Part shown: positions 52,355-61,198 of the stretch, in pieces
Layout of the letters: each line of letters starts with the position of its first letter
How positions within the stretch are numbered: the stretch's first letter is position 1
Assembly: GCF_000759675.1 (NCBI RefSeq)
Contig: NZ_BAWM01000114.1
Span: 28,907-92,906, forward strand
Length of the DNA: 64,000 nucleotides
Direction of reading: 5' to 3'
Source of the DNA: Neobacillus niacini
GTDB lineage: Bacteria; Bacillota; Bacilli; Bacillales; Cytobacillaceae
Position numbers and translations under genes: made by a program
The notes under the pieces: generated by a model
Told to the model about the DNA's origin: nothing
What the model saw: the letters and a program-made list of their open reading frames with translations, nothing else
The model's database searches: none

Positions 52355-52996
52355 TTATACCGAATTTTGCTCCATAATTTCTAAATACGCTCGTGTGATG
52401 GTTGTTTTCGTAATCCGACCGACAAGTAAATATGTATGGTCTCCCGGATTGATTTCTTTCACTACAGGTAAGGAGTCAATGTGATTCGTAATCATCTTTT
52501 TAGCAGCTTCTAACAATGTTTCTTCAAGTGTGATCGTGATAATGTTTGGCATTCTGGTCATAATGACGCTGCAGGGCAATTCTTGTAAGTCTTTATTACC
52601 AATGGCTGTTCTTAGTAAATCTTTTCTCGAGATAACACCAGCTAAATAGCCGTCACTGTCTACAGCATAAAGCGTCCCGACATCTTCTAAAAATAATTGA
52701 ACAATCGCATCATACACAGAAGTGGATTTTTCAACTACAATCGGGTGCGCTTTATAATCCGCAACCTTCTGATGAATGAACTTTTCTGCCTGTTGCTTGA
52801 CCTCATAGTTATGATTGAAAAAATAACCTACACGAGGTCTGGCGTCCAAATTACCTGCCATCGTTAAGATTGCTAAGTCTGGTCTTAACGCAGCCCTTGT
52901 TAGGGAAAGCTTTTCAGCAATTTGCTGTCCGGTAATGGGGCCGCTTTCCTTCACAATCTTAAGAATTTCGTCTTGGCGTTTCGTCAGTTTAATCAC
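52355..52996 (-). CDS. ccpN: CcpN-type transcriptional repressor (HTH plus tandem CBS)
   Basis: A 213-residue regulator: N-terminal HTH (residues about 1-60, ITGQQIAEKLSLTRAALRPDLAIL) and two CBS domains (about 75-210, SVYDAIVQLFLEDVGTLYAVD and EETLLEAAKKMITNHIDSLPVV). In Bacillus subtilis CcpN represses gluconeogenic genes under glycolytic conditions, sensing ATP/ADP. Here it heads an operon with the PPDK regulatory protein and PPDK. A GGGGGTCA-type site precedes the ATG. Confidence 0.92.
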   Translation of the reverse strand: MIKLTKRQDEILKIVKESGPITGQQIAEKLSLTRAALRPDLAILTMAGNLDARPRVGYFFNHNYEVKQQAEKFIHQKVADYKAHPIVVEKSTSVYDAIVQLFLEDVGTLYAVDSDGYLAGVISRKDLLRTAIGNKDLQELPCSVIMTRMPNIITITLEETLLEAAKKMITNHIDSLPVVKEINPGDHTYLLVGRITKTTITRAYLEIMEQNSV

Positions 52997-53239
52997 ATTG
53001 ACCCCCTTTTCAATTTAATTATGTTATATTTTTTAGAAAAAATATAAATGTGCTATACTTATTTGTATATAGTATATCACATTCATGTAATATGTGAAAC
53101 AATTTGTTCAACATATTTTTAACAATTTATTTAACTCTACAAAAAAAATCCTATCGTAGATGATAGAATTCTGCTATTTTTGACAGTTTGGGCAACTTCT
53201 CCATTACGGCTTTTGCATTTCTTTTCCACCAAAACGCAA

Positions 53240-53271
53240 AAAAACCGAACTTTTTTAAAGTTCGGTTTTTG
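53240..53271. terminator. Rho-independent terminator of the tRNA pair
   Basis: AAAACCGAACTTT / AAAGTTCGGTTTT, flanked by A8 and T5 runs, lying just beyond the 3' end of tRNA-Ile on the minus strand. It works in either direction. Confidence 0.88.
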
Positions 53272-53288
53272 TATCAATAATTATGAAG

Positions 53289-53362
<74 letters not shown>

Positions 53363-53374
53363 ATTTAGATTAAT

Positions 53375-53448
53375 TGGAGCGGGTGATGGGAATCGAACCC
53401 ACAACAACAGCTTGGAAGGCTGTGGTTTTACCACTAAACTACACCCGC
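53375..53448 (-). tRNA. tRNA-Gly (anticodon UCC)
   Basis: A 74-nt cloverleaf on the minus strand with an encoded CCA end. The acceptor stem GCGGGTG pairs with CACCCGC, the anticodon loop CTTCCAA gives UCC, and the T-loop contains GGTTCGATTCC. It is 12 bp upstream of tRNA-Ile and probably cotranscribed. Confidence 0.97.
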
Positions 53449-53508
53449 AAATCAAAGCCCTATAAATAATACACGAAATATTATAACATCCTATCAATGA
53501 CTTGTAAA

Positions 53509-53784
53509 CTACTTTTTATCTCCCTCAAGCTGTTTTAGCTTATTCAATAATTGTGCCGAATCTCCGGCTGCAATAAATTCTCCGTTTACCATAGCATAAG
53601 GAGATTTTTTGCAATCCTCACATCTACTTTGGCAATTATACTCTTTATATTCGACGTTTTTTTTACTCAAGAAGTTACTATAATCATTTTGTAAGTTTTC
53701 AGTTAGAAAACGATCTAGGTTTTTTTCACAAAAATCAATTTTTAATTTTTTTTCTTTTGTAAAAAGTTTTGTCATAAAATTCAT
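53509..53784 (-). CDS. DUF1450 (YuzB-like) cysteine-rich small protein
   Basis: A 91-residue protein from the ATG at 53784 with GTGGAGA upstream; a further in-frame ATG three codons later is possible. Core features are KIDFCEKNLDRF, NCQSRCEDCKKSPYAMVNGEF and AAGDSAQLLNKL, which match the DUF1450 family of Firmicutes. Its four Cys in a thioredoxin-like spacing suggest a metal or redox role, but no function is known to me. Confidence 0.82.
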   Translation of the reverse strand: MNFMTKLFTKEKKLKIDFCEKNLDRFLTENLQNDYSNFLSKKNVEYKEYNCQSRCEDCKKSPYAMVNGEFIAAGDSAQLLNKLKQLEGDKK

Positions 53785-53864
53785 TCGTTGAACATCTCCA
53801 CAGCCTGTCATCTTACATTAAGTATATCAATTTTAACTCAAAAATTCTCCCAATAAACATGATA

Positions 53865-53900
53865 AAGAGCAACCATTTCCATTAAGGGTTGCTCTTTTTT
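53865..53900. terminator. terminator downstream of fbpB
   Basis: AGAGCAACC / GGTTGCTCT stem, followed by T6 on the plus strand and TTTAT on the minus strand. Confidence 0.75.
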
Positions 53901-53920
53901 AATTCCTATATATGAAATTA

Positions 53921-54043
53921 TTAACTTTTTGAATGTTTGTTATCGATTTTCGCCTCAATTCTCTCCATCGCTTTTAAATCACTTTTTAATTCCTGCTTAT
54001 TTTCATTCACTAATTTCTTAAAGCTCACATTTCGTTTTCTCAC
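53921..54043 (-). CDS. fbpB: FbpB-family small basic protein
   Basis: A 40-residue basic helical protein starting at a GTG (54041-54043) with GGTGGAGA upstream. It begins MRKRNVSFKKLVNENKQELK and continues with KAMERIEAKID, the recognisable FbpB pattern of Bacillus. In B. subtilis, FbpB is Fur-repressed and works with the small RNA FsrA in iron sparing. No convincing Fur box was found upstream here, so iron control is inferred from the family only. The gene is too short for most size cut-offs. Confidence 0.75.
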   Translation of the reverse strand: MRKRNVSFKKLVNENKQELKSDLKAMERIEAKIDNKHSKS

Positions 54044-54152
54044 TTGTCTCTCCACCTTTCTATATTTTCATTATACATAACTTAGAAAGGTTAAAAACGT
54101 CATAAATATTACAATTTTTTGAACTTTATTGAAATTTTTATAGAAAAGGAGC

Positions 54153-54186
54153 GAGGACTACCCTAAAGTGGGTTATCCTCTTTTTT
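54153..54186. terminator. hairpin downstream of the YolD-like gene
   Basis: GAGGA...TCCTC outer stem with inner TACCC / GGGTTA pairing. T6 follows on the plus strand, so orientation relative to the minus-strand YolD gene is ambiguous. Confidence 0.5.
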
Positions 54187-54189
54187 GGA

Positions 54190-54528
54190 TTACTCAACAA
54201 CCACAACTCTGATGACATTATCTAGGTCCACGTGCTGAAATACACCCGGTTTAATCTCAACACGTAAATGGTGTTGAATTGGATCGATGTAATGGATATT
54301 ACCTGTTATCACCTCTGTAAAGCCATCGGTCCAGATTGTAAGCTCCACCGGCAAGTTAAACTCCATCGCATAGCCAATTCGTTGGTCAAACTCCTCTCTC
54401 TGATACTCGTCAAGTATTGGCTTTTCCTGCCTTTCTTGATCTTTAAACATGGCGCGAGTCATAGCAAAACCTTCGGGAATAAAAGACGCTGGCCGCCATT
54501 TTAGTTTCCCCCTATCGCGTATTGCCAT
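54190..54528 (-). CDS. YolD-like family protein
   Basis: A 112-residue protein from the ATG at 54528, preceded by GAAGGAG. Family features are the N-terminal IRDRGKLKWRPASFIPEG, QRIGYAMEFNLPVELTIWTDG and the C-terminal HVDLDNVIRVVVVE, typical of small Bacillus proteins that often neighbour Y-family DNA polymerase genes. No polymerase gene is adjacent here. Function unknown. Confidence 0.85.
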   Translation of the reverse strand: MAIRDRGKLKWRPASFIPEGFAMTRAMFKDQERQEKPILDEYQREEFDQRIGYAMEFNLPVELTIWTDGFTEVITGNIHYIDPIQHHLRVEIKPGVFQHVDLDNVIRVVVVE

Positions 54529-54582
54529 AAATGTCATCTCCTTCATAATTATTATACACAAACAAATGTTCTGTATGTATAT

Positions 54583-54620
54583 AAAAAAAAGGTGCGTTTT
54601 CCCTTTAGAAAAACGCACCC
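54583..54620 (-). terminator. Rho-independent terminator of the AlkD-like gene
   Basis: Perfect stem GGTGCGTTTT / AAAACGCACC, followed on the minus strand by T8, just beyond the AlkD-like stop codon. Confidence 0.9.
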
Positions 54621-54632
54621 GTTTAAAAAATA

Positions 54633-55340
54633 TTAACATATACAAGTCTTCCGCTTCATACCTACTCTATTCTTTATTTCTATTTTCTTAATATATTCTG
54701 TTGCAAGAGGTACCTTACAAGCCGTATTCCCTACGTCTACTTGCACCTTTCCAATATAATCAGCTACATGTTTTGCTTCCTCACTTAGTTCGGTAACATA
54801 GGCGCCTACAGAAATAACAAAACCATTCATCACATATCGTACACGGTTACGTTCTTCATGAATGCTATTTTTCACTCGGTTCAACAAAGCACTGATTTCA
54901 GCTAAATCCAACTTTTCGTCAGGGGTTATGGATAAATAATTAGAATATGTACTCCAGCCACAAACCGCAATCATTTCTTCCTCTGATTTCATCCACTCTC
55001 TCGCCAATTCAATAGCATAATCGCTTTCGGCTGTTACCCCGGCAACTGTGTATTCCGCTGCCATATACCAGTAGGCTTTCTGAGCCCAATCTTGTAAGGT
55101 TTCTTTTGAAATTAACTTTGGATTTACTGAAAGACCTGCCAAATACATCGCGTCGTGATTACCTGATTCATATAATTTTAATGCTAATTCATGATCCTTC
55201 TTCACGAACTTAACAAGCTTCTTCATATCCCCAATTTTCACACCAAAATAAGGTTCCTTTACCCCGTGATTCATATAAATTTGCTTCGTTTGATCAGAAC
55301 CTAATTCCTGAAGCTTTTGCATAATTTCTTCAAAAGTCAC
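54633..55340 (-). CDS. DNA alkylation repair protein (AlkD-like HEAT-repeat)
   Basis: A 235-residue, all-helical protein of the AlkD/AlkC DNA glycosylase superfamily: VKEPYFGVKIGDMKKLVKFVKK, YWYMAAEYTVAGV and CGWSTYSNYLSI. AlkD excises positively charged alkylated bases without base flipping. I prefer the GTG at 55340 (GAGAGG nine bases upstream); the ATG three codons earlier sits on that site, and the far upstream ATG has a weak one. Membership of the active AlkD branch cannot be shown, as catalytic Asp/Trp/Arg positions were not aligned. Confidence 0.8.
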   Translation of the reverse strand: MTFEEIMQKLQELGSDQTKQIYMNHGVKEPYFGVKIGDMKKLVKFVKKDHELALKLYESGNHDAMYLAGLSVNPKLISKETLQDWAQKAYWYMAAEYTVAGVTAESDYAIELAREWMKSEEEMIAVCGWSTYSNYLSITPDEKLDLAEISALLNRVKNSIHEERNRVRYVMNGFVISVGAYVTELSEEAKHVADYIGKVQVDVGNTACKVPLATEYIKKIEIKNRVGMKRKTCIC

Positions 55341-55548
55341 ACTAGTCATCCTCTCGCAAAAATCTATCATTTATGCTTCTGCATTATTAACTTTTATTAC
55401 TATTCGTCGATTGATATTCAGAGTCCTCTTTTCCAGAAATATTCCTTTAGTTTCCCTATAACATTGTGTATTTTTATGTACTGAATTATACTAGCATATG
55501 TAAAGTTTATCTGAATTTTTAATTATTAATGAAAAGGTGGTAATAGAT

Positions 55549-55920
55549 TTGAAACTAGGTGCATTTTCAGTAAGTTTAAATGTCAAAGACATTCATGTAT
55601 CAAAATCATTTTACGAAAACCTAGGATTTCAAGCCTTCGGAGGGGACATTACCCAAAATTGGCTTATTATGAAAAATGAAAATTGTATCATTGGGCTATT
55701 CCAAGGAATGTTTGAAAAGAACATCTTGACTTTTAATCCAGGCTGGAATGAAAATGCCGAAAATCTTGAATCTTTTACAGACATTCGAGAACTTCAAAAG
55801 CAGTTGAAAGAAAAAGGAATAAACATGCTCTCTAAAGCAGATGAAACCACTGAAGGACCAGCACACTTTATAATTGAAGATCCAGATGGTAATCAAATTC
55901 TTGTCGATCAACACAGATGA
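55549..55920 (+). CDS. VOC-superfamily (glyoxalase/bleomycin-resistance fold) protein
   Basis: A 123-residue two-module VOC protein: MKLGAFSVSLNVKDIHVSKS and FYENLGFQAFGG in the first half, GPAHFIIEDPDGNQILVDQH in the second. Members bind a metal for glyoxalase, dioxygenase or resistance functions. The TTG at 55549 is chosen because AAAGGTGG lies seven bases upstream; an in-frame GTG overlaps that site. It is a lone gene, and its substrate is unknown. Confidence 0.82.
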   Translation: MKLGAFSVSLNVKDIHVSKSFYENLGFQAFGGDITQNWLIMKNENCIIGLFQGMFEKNILTFNPGWNENAENLESFTDIRELQKQLKEKGINMLSKADETTEGPAHFIIEDPDGNQILVDQHR

Positions 55921-55977
55921 AAACAGGAATAACGATATAAGGAAATACATACATCACTAAGATCTAAACTAAAAAAT

Positions 55978-56033
55978 GGAAGACTGTTCAAAAGTCGCTT
56001 TAATAGCGAACTTTTGAAACAGTCTTCTTTCTG
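55978..56033 (+). terminator. terminator of the VOC gene
   Basis: Long stem GAAGACTGTTCAAAAGT / ACTTTTGAAACAGTCTTC (one bulge) with a short paired loop, followed by TTTCT. Confidence 0.8.
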
Positions 56034-56157
56034 ATTTACTTAGTTCCACTTCTTAACAAAGTACGTAACGTTAGCATTGAGTATCCCATACGCTTTTTCT
56101 GAAATTAGCTCTTGTTTTTTATGTTGATCAAGCAATTGTTTATAATTAAATCATTTA

Positions 56158-56982
56158 TTATTCAACATCCTCTAATAGAGGATCTTTATTTTCGTTAAAT
56201 GGCGGGTAAATTTTAGGGTGAAGGATACTCGCGATCTTATTTAAACCGAGTAATAATCTAGGTGACGGTCTACAAAATAATGGTTCATCTAATATATACA
56301 ATTGATTGTTGTTAATGGCATCCATATTTTCCGCCCCAGGGCGTTTTAGGATAACCTTTGGATTAACTTTTTCTTTGTGTACCCCCACCCAAATTACGCA
56401 AATAACATCGGGATTTCTTTCTACGATCTCTTCCCAATCCATTTGAACGCTTGCTAGAGCCATATCTTCAAATATGTTTTTTCCTCCTGCAAGTTTACTT
56501 ATTTCGGTTAACCAATTGGTTGCTCCAGGAGTAAAAATTGGTTTAGCCCACCATTCCCAATAAAGGGATATTGGCTTTTCAATTTGTTTACATAAAGATT
56601 GATATTTTTCGAGTATATGATTGTATTTCTTAAATAATTGGTTCGCTTTGTCAGAAGTATTCGTAACTTCTCCAACGAATAATATACTTTCTCCTACTTC
56701 TGTTAATGTCTTAGGATTAGGGACAATGACATACGGTATGTTTCGTTTCTTTAACTCTTCAATATTTCGTTCCATTCCAGGTACAGAAAGCGAGGCTAAT
56801 ACTAAGTCAGGTTGTAATTCTTCAACTTTGTCCATATCAATATCCAAATCCGAACCTAATCTTGGCAATGATTGAATATCCTCCGGCCAATCCGAGTAGT
56901 TATCCACTCCTACCAATGAAGAAGTTAACCCTAAGTAAGCTACTAATTCTGTATTACTTGGACATATGGATATTAATCTCAT
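56158..56982 (-). CDS. cytosolic cobalamin-binding (BtuF-like) protein
   Basis: A 274-residue protein of the BtuF/FecB periplasmic-binding fold (ISICPSNTELVAYLGLTSSL, GVDNYSDWPED, NPDVICVIWVG), but without signal peptide or lipobox: the fold begins at residue 1. It is the last gene of the riboswitch-controlled B12 operon, 21 bp after the adenosyltransferase. A cytosolic copy cannot deliver ligand to the permease from outside, so it may hold a corrinoid inside the cell or serve a new role (inference). Confidence 0.82.
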   Translation of the reverse strand: MRLISICPSNTELVAYLGLTSSLVGVDNYSDWPEDIQSLPRLGSDLDIDMDKVEELQPDLVLASLSVPGMERNIEELKKRNIPYVIVPNPKTLTEVGESILFVGEVTNTSDKANQLFKKYNHILEKYQSLCKQIEKPISLYWEWWAKPIFTPGATNWLTEISKLAGGKNIFEDMALASVQMDWEEIVERNPDVICVIWVGVHKEKVNPKVILKRPGAENMDAINNNQLYILDEPLFCRPSPRLLLGLNKIASILHPKIYPPFNENKDPLLEDVE

Positions 56983-57003
56983 ATATAAACCCCCTCCTTG
57001 ATT

Positions 57004-57552
57004 CTAAAATTCTATTCCCTTTACAGCTGGGACGCCTTCATTGTAATAATGTTTTTCCGGTTCAATTACTGAAACAAGATCAGCTATGTCTTTAATTTCT
57101 TGCTTGGCATCTCTTCCTGTAATCACCAGATGAACATGGGAAGGTTTATTTTTGATTAATTCTATCACTTCGTTTAGAGGCAAAACATCATCAATTGGAA
57201 ACTTATTAATGGCTAATGCATTATTGAGTTCATCTAAAATAACTAAATCGTACTCTCCACTCATAACCGCTTCCTTTGCTTTTGGCCATCCTATTTTTAA
57301 GGCTTCTCTATGTTCCTCTGGTGTTTTGGTCCATGTGAACCCAATTCCCAGTTGAACCATATCTACACCTAGCTTTTTCAGGGCAATTTGTTCACCATAT
57401 GTACGCTCAGGTGATTTGATGAACTGATAGATTTTCACTTTAAATCCCCTGCCAATTCCTCGAAGAGCTAGCCCTAAAGAGGATGTTGTTTTACCTTTTC
57501 CATGCCCTGTATAAACAAGTGTTAAGCCCTTTCGATTTATGTGTTGACTCAT
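57004..57552 (-). CDS. cobO: cob(I)yrinic acid a,c-diamide adenosyltransferase (CobO/BtuR type)
   Basis: A 182-residue enzyme that adds the 5'-deoxyadenosyl group to cobalt of corrinoids, using ATP. The P-loop is GHGKGKTTSSLGLALRG at residues 17-33. Other family features are YQFIKSPERTYGE, DLVILDELNNAL and LVITGRDAKQEI. It lies 12 bp behind the ABC-CbiZ gene in the B12 operon. It makes the adenosylated form that CbiZ cleaves during salvage. Confidence 0.94.
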   Translation of the reverse strand: MSQHINRKGLTLVYTGHGKGKTTSSLGLALRGIGRGFKVKIYQFIKSPERTYGEQIALKKLGVDMVQLGIGFTWTKTPEEHREALKIGWPKAKEAVMSGEYDLVILDELNNALAINKFPIDDVLPLNEVIELIKNKPSHVHLVITGRDAKQEIKDIADLVSVIEPEKHYYNEGVPAVKGIEF

Positions 57553-57564
57553 ATCGCTTTCCCC

Positions 57565-58977
57565 CTATTCTCTATACAACGAAATTGATACCCTCTCTTC
57601 ATACTTGCTAAATGCTTCCTTTATGGCACTATACACCATTTGACCAATTCCTTTTCCGACAGCTGTTCCTGATCCTGCGCAAGATATTTTTGCCCCTTGC
57701 TGAGTAAGGGCAAGAAGCAGGGTATCTATTGATGTATGAGAATCTACTACATTAAAATTCTGCAATGCTTTCACTTTTGCTTCAGTAGCAGCCATATATC
57801 CATCAACAAGGGCACCATCGGTAAAATGAGCATCTATAAATAACATAATGTTGATGGTTTTCCCGACCCCTCCTGTCACGATTGCCATCATTTGAATATT
57901 TTCTATTTCTTTCGTTACCATCACCATATCCTCGGGTTTTGCAGCCGTCATGGTCCCGGCCGCTTGCTCATGAGGAATGGAGTATTTTGCCATCAATTGG
58001 TGTAAATCTCCTTCAGGTCCTGAGCCTTGATCATTTTCCGCCACATAAAAATGACAAAAATGTTTTAACCACTGTATACCAGCACCTATGACCATATTAG
58101 ATATTGTCCGTAATGAGTGATCAAATTGAATATGAATATGTTCTTCCGTTTGTTTCATTTTATATGAGTCTTCAAAGTTAAATGACTGACTTGATGTAGA
58201 GTAGTTTGGTGTCATGAGAAGCTGTGGTTTAGGAATAGTTGGGTGTGATTGAGCTTTCACTCTCACCTCGTAAACCTTCTTTAATTGATCTTCTTTCCTT
58301 AATAGGTCTACATCTCCCACTTCTAAAAAGCTCCCATTATGAAGTAAGGCAATACGATCCGCATAGAGCGAAGCAACATTCAAATCATGCAGGATAGCAA
58401 AAATAGTTAACCCTGTTGTTTGTTGTCGCTCTTTTAGTAGATTCAACATTTGAAAGGTATGTTTAATATCCAGATGATTGGTAGGCTCATCTAAAAGTAG
58501 GATCTCAGGCTCCTGAGCTAAAGCCTTAGCCAATAAGACTCTTTGCTTTTCACCACCACTAATTAGACGAAATTGTGTTTTCCGAAAGTCTCTTATTTGG
58601 GTTATCTCCATAACCTCCTCAATGACTTTTCGATCTTCCTTCGAAAGCTGCTTAAAGATCCCTTTTTGATGAGGATAACGACCAAGACTAATGATTTCTT
58701 CCACGGTATAATCGAAAGATACTTGAACTTCCTGTGTTAAAACAGCCATTTTTTTTGCTTTTTCCAGTTTTGAGAGAGATGAAATTTCTTTACCACATAT
58801 GGAAACTTTCCCGCTATTAATCGGTAACTGCCCTGTAATGAGTTTAAAAAGGGTTGTTTTCCCACTCCCATTAGGTCCGAGAAGGGCAAAAAACTCTCCT
58901 TTTTTAATTTCTAAATCGAGACCCTTAATAATGGGGGAATGAGTATAGCCACCGACCAAGTTTTGAATGGTTATCAT
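57565..58977 (-). CDS. fusion of B12 ABC ATPase (BtuD) and adenosylcobinamide amidohydrolase (CbiZ)
   Basis: A 470-residue two-domain protein. Residues about 1-250 are a BtuD/FecE-type ABC ATPase: Walker A GPNGSGKTT, signature LISGGEKQRV, Walker B ILLLDEPTNHLD and the H-loop His in AILHDLN. Residues about 265-465 match CbiZ: NMVIGAGIQW, TMTAAKPEDM, TGGVGKTINIM, HTSIDTLLLA and GSGTAVGKGIGQMV. CbiZ cleaves the aminopropanol arm of adenosylcobinamide or pseudo-B12 so it can be remodelled. The fusion couples import energy with salvage. Its ATG overlaps the permease stop (ATGA). Confidence 0.93.
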   Translation of the reverse strand: MITIQNLVGGYTHSPIIKGLDLEIKKGEFFALLGPNGSGKTTLFKLITGQLPINSGKVSICGKEISSLSKLEKAKKMAVLTQEVQVSFDYTVEEIISLGRYPHQKGIFKQLSKEDRKVIEEVMEITQIRDFRKTQFRLISGGEKQRVLLAKALAQEPEILLLDEPTNHLDIKHTFQMLNLLKERQQTTGLTIFAILHDLNVASLYADRIALLHNGSFLEVGDVDLLRKEDQLKKVYEVRVKAQSHPTIPKPQLLMTPNYSTSSQSFNFEDSYKMKQTEEHIHIQFDHSLRTISNMVIGAGIQWLKHFCHFYVAENDQGSGPEGDLHQLMAKYSIPHEQAAGTMTAAKPEDMVMVTKEIENIQMMAIVTGGVGKTINIMLFIDAHFTDGALVDGYMAATEAKVKALQNFNVVDSHTSIDTLLLALTQQGAKISCAGSGTAVGKGIGQMVYSAIKEAFSKYEERVSISLYRE

Positions 58978-60044
58978 TTATTAGTCCCCCTCCCAAGTCT
59001 TTCTCTAATCAATAATAGGGCAAATACAGGTGCACCAATTAGGGCAGTGATAACACCAATCGGCAGTTCTTTTGGAGCAATTATGGTTCTAGACATTAAA
59101 TCCGCTAAAATGAGAAAAGCGCCCCCAATTAGCATGGAAAGCGGAAGGACATGGCGATGGTTTGGGCCAGTTACAAGACGGACTAGGTGTGGAATTACAA
59201 GTCCAACAAAGCCTATGGACCCTGAAACCGCTACTGCAGCTCCCGTTAATAATGATGCACCAATGAGGATAAACGTTTTCCCTTTTTTAACATCCACGCC
59301 AATATGGTCTGCTGTATCCTCTCCTAGTGCTAGAGCATTTAATTCACGATAGTGATAGATTACTATAAATGAACCGATGAGCATAAATGGCAGGATAAGT
59401 TGAATATGACTCCATCCTCTCATTCCAACACTGCCATATAACCAATAGATAATTTGTGTCATAGATTCTCTATCACTTAATGAAATAATGAGGGAGACAA
59501 GTGAACCAATAAAGGCACTTACAATGATTCCCGCCAATATAATGGTTTCAATCGCTAAACTTTTACTGCTTAATCGAACGAGTCCGAATACTATGAGTAA
59601 GGAGATTAAACCAAATAAAATCGCGACCACTGGAAGCGTAAAACTTCCTAAACCAACAATCGTAACTTGAAAAAACAAAACCAAAACGGCTCCTAGAGAG
59701 GCACCTGATGACACACCAATGGTATATGGATCTGCCAATGGATTGCGTAAAAGTCCTTGAAAAGCTGCACCCGCTAATGCAAGGGATGCACCTATACAAA
59801 ATGCTAAAAGAACTCTTGGTAGACGGATATTCCAAATGATCATTTCTTCATTTTTTGCTACCTCATCAAGCCAACCCATTGTTAACGTTTTTTCCAGTAT
59901 AATATGTAATATGGTAGGGACTGGGACTGGGACACTACTATAAAATAAGCCAAGAAGGCTTATACCAAGTAAAAGCCCTCCGCTTAAAATATACAGCCAA
60001 CCTATTTTATTGCTTATAAATTTCCGGATAGATAAGTTCCGCAA
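58974..60044 (-). CDS. btuC: cobalamin ABC transporter permease (BtuC/FecCD family)
   Basis: A 356-residue permease with about ten membrane helices. Family motifs are WNIRLPRVLLAFCIGASLALAG, GAAFQGLLRNPLADPYTIGVSSGASLGA and GFVGLVIPHLVRLVTGPNHR. The TTG at 60044 is preferred because AAGGAG lies nine bases upstream; the in-frame TTG at 60062 contains that site. The coding region overlaps the binding-protein gene by about 38 bp, showing tight coupling. It dimerises and is driven by the ATPase-CbiZ fusion. Confidence 0.93.
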   Translation of the reverse strand: MRNLSIRKFISNKIGWLYILSGGLLLGISLLGLFYSSVPVPVPTILHIILEKTLTMGWLDEVAKNEEMIIWNIRLPRVLLAFCIGASLALAGAAFQGLLRNPLADPYTIGVSSGASLGAVLVLFFQVTIVGLGSFTLPVVAILFGLISLLIVFGLVRLSSKSLAIETIILAGIIVSAFIGSLVSLIISLSDRESMTQIIYWLYGSVGMRGWSHIQLILPFMLIGSFIVIYHYRELNALALGEDTADHIGVDVKKGKTFILIGASLLTGAAVAVSGSIGFVGLVIPHLVRLVTGPNHRHVLPLSMLIGGAFLILADLMSRTIIAPKELPIGVITALIGAPVFALLLIRERLGRGTNK

Positions 60045-61005
60045 GTGTCTCGACTCCTTCAATTAAACGAGGCCCGGGTCTTGTAACTGTATCACTATCA
60101 ACGTCAAACACGTTCTTATTCTTCACAGCTGGCACTTCTGTCCATCCTTCACGACTTAGCACCCCAGCTGTTGGATTATCTACATAGTAGCCATAGGTGG
60201 TAATAATGACATCAGGGTTTAATTTTACAATTTCTTCTTCCGTCATCTTTACCCAACCCTCTTGATCTTCTGCGGCATTAGTGGCTTGAATGGTCTCAAG
60301 CATTTCATGCATAAATGTATTTTGTCCTGTGGTAAAAATATCGGGTGCCGGTGAAACTTCTACCCAAACTTTCTTTTTATCCTTGACAGCTGCTGCTTTG
60401 TCTTTGATTGCCTGAATACGTTCTTTCATATCTGTAACAATTTTTTCAGCTTCGATCTTACTTCCGGTAGCCGTACCGATCATCTCAATTTTGCTATATA
60501 CATCCTCAAAGGATTCAGCACTTCCAACCACCACCACGTCAATACCAGCATCCTCAAATTGTTTTAATGTTTCTGGATGTGTTTTATAATGATAATCCGT
60601 AACAAGTGCTATGTCTGGAAGTAGTGTGAGAACAAGCTCTGAATTGATATCCTGTGCTCCAACCTTTTCAATTTTTTCTACTTCTGGTGGATAGTTATCA
60701 TAATCGGAAACACCAATGATTTTATCGCCTAACCCAAGTGCAAATGCTATTTCTGTATTACTGGTCTGAATCGAAACAATGGTTTCAGGTTCCTCCTCAA
60801 TCGTTACCTCTCGATTAGCATCGTCGGTGATCGTTACAGGGAATTGCTTTCCACTGTCCTTAAACGCTTCTTTCTTGTCGTTTTGGGTAGCAACGGCTTT
60901 ATCTTGTGTTTTCTGTCCCTGTGTACCACAGCCTACAATGATACCTATGCTTAATAACAGAATAACACTGAAAAGACCCCACTTTTTTACAATCTTTTTC
61001 ATCAT
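60007..61005 (-). CDS. btuF: corrinoid ABC transporter substrate-binding lipoprotein (BtuF)
   Basis: A 332-residue lipoprotein: signal peptide with lipobox IGIIVGC (Cys about residue 26), a charged linker, then a FecB/BtuF fold (TIVSIQTSNTEIAFALGLGD, GVSDYDNYPPEVEKI, GPRLIEGVETLAELI). It captures cobalamin or cobinamide outside the cell for BtuC. It is first in the operon, 194 bp downstream of a cobalamin riboswitch, which supports corrinoid rather than iron-siderophore transport. GGGGG precedes the ATG. Confidence 0.93.
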   Translation of the reverse strand: MMKKIVKKWGLFSVILLLSIGIIVGCGTQGQKTQDKAVATQNDKKEAFKDSGKQFPVTITDDANREVTIEEEPETIVSIQTSNTEIAFALGLGDKIIGVSDYDNYPPEVEKIEKVGAQDINSELVLTLLPDIALVTDYHYKTHPETLKQFEDAGIDVVVVGSAESFEDVYSKIEMIGTATGSKIEAEKIVTDMKERIQAIKDKAAAVKDKKKVWVEVSPAPDIFTTGQNTFMHEMLETIQATNAAEDQEGWVKMTEEEIVKLNPDVIITTYGYYVDNPTAGVLSREGWTEVPAVKNKNVFDVDSDTVTRPGPRLIEGVETLAELIYPEIYKQ

Positions 61006-61198
61006 TTTTTCCCCCTTCTATTATTGAACACAAAAAAACGCTATTCCTGTGGAAAGCGTGTAAAAAGGCAGCTTTATAATACTTATCTTGTGGACAGCAT
61101 GATAACTTGCAATCTTCATAATAAATAATAAAATATTTACATAATCGATTACCTGCACTTTAAACATTCCTTTCCACGAGGAAGCTTAAAAAACATAA

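Noticed and set aside
48849..52996. ccpN, PPDK regulatory protein and ppdK as a novel operon
   Set aside because: The regulatory protein and PPDK are a known functional pair, and CcpN next to the regulatory protein is a usual Bacillus arrangement.
58939..59352. 137-codon plus-strand frame opposite btuC
   Set aside because: Antisense shadow of a strongly supported membrane protein; no independent start signals.
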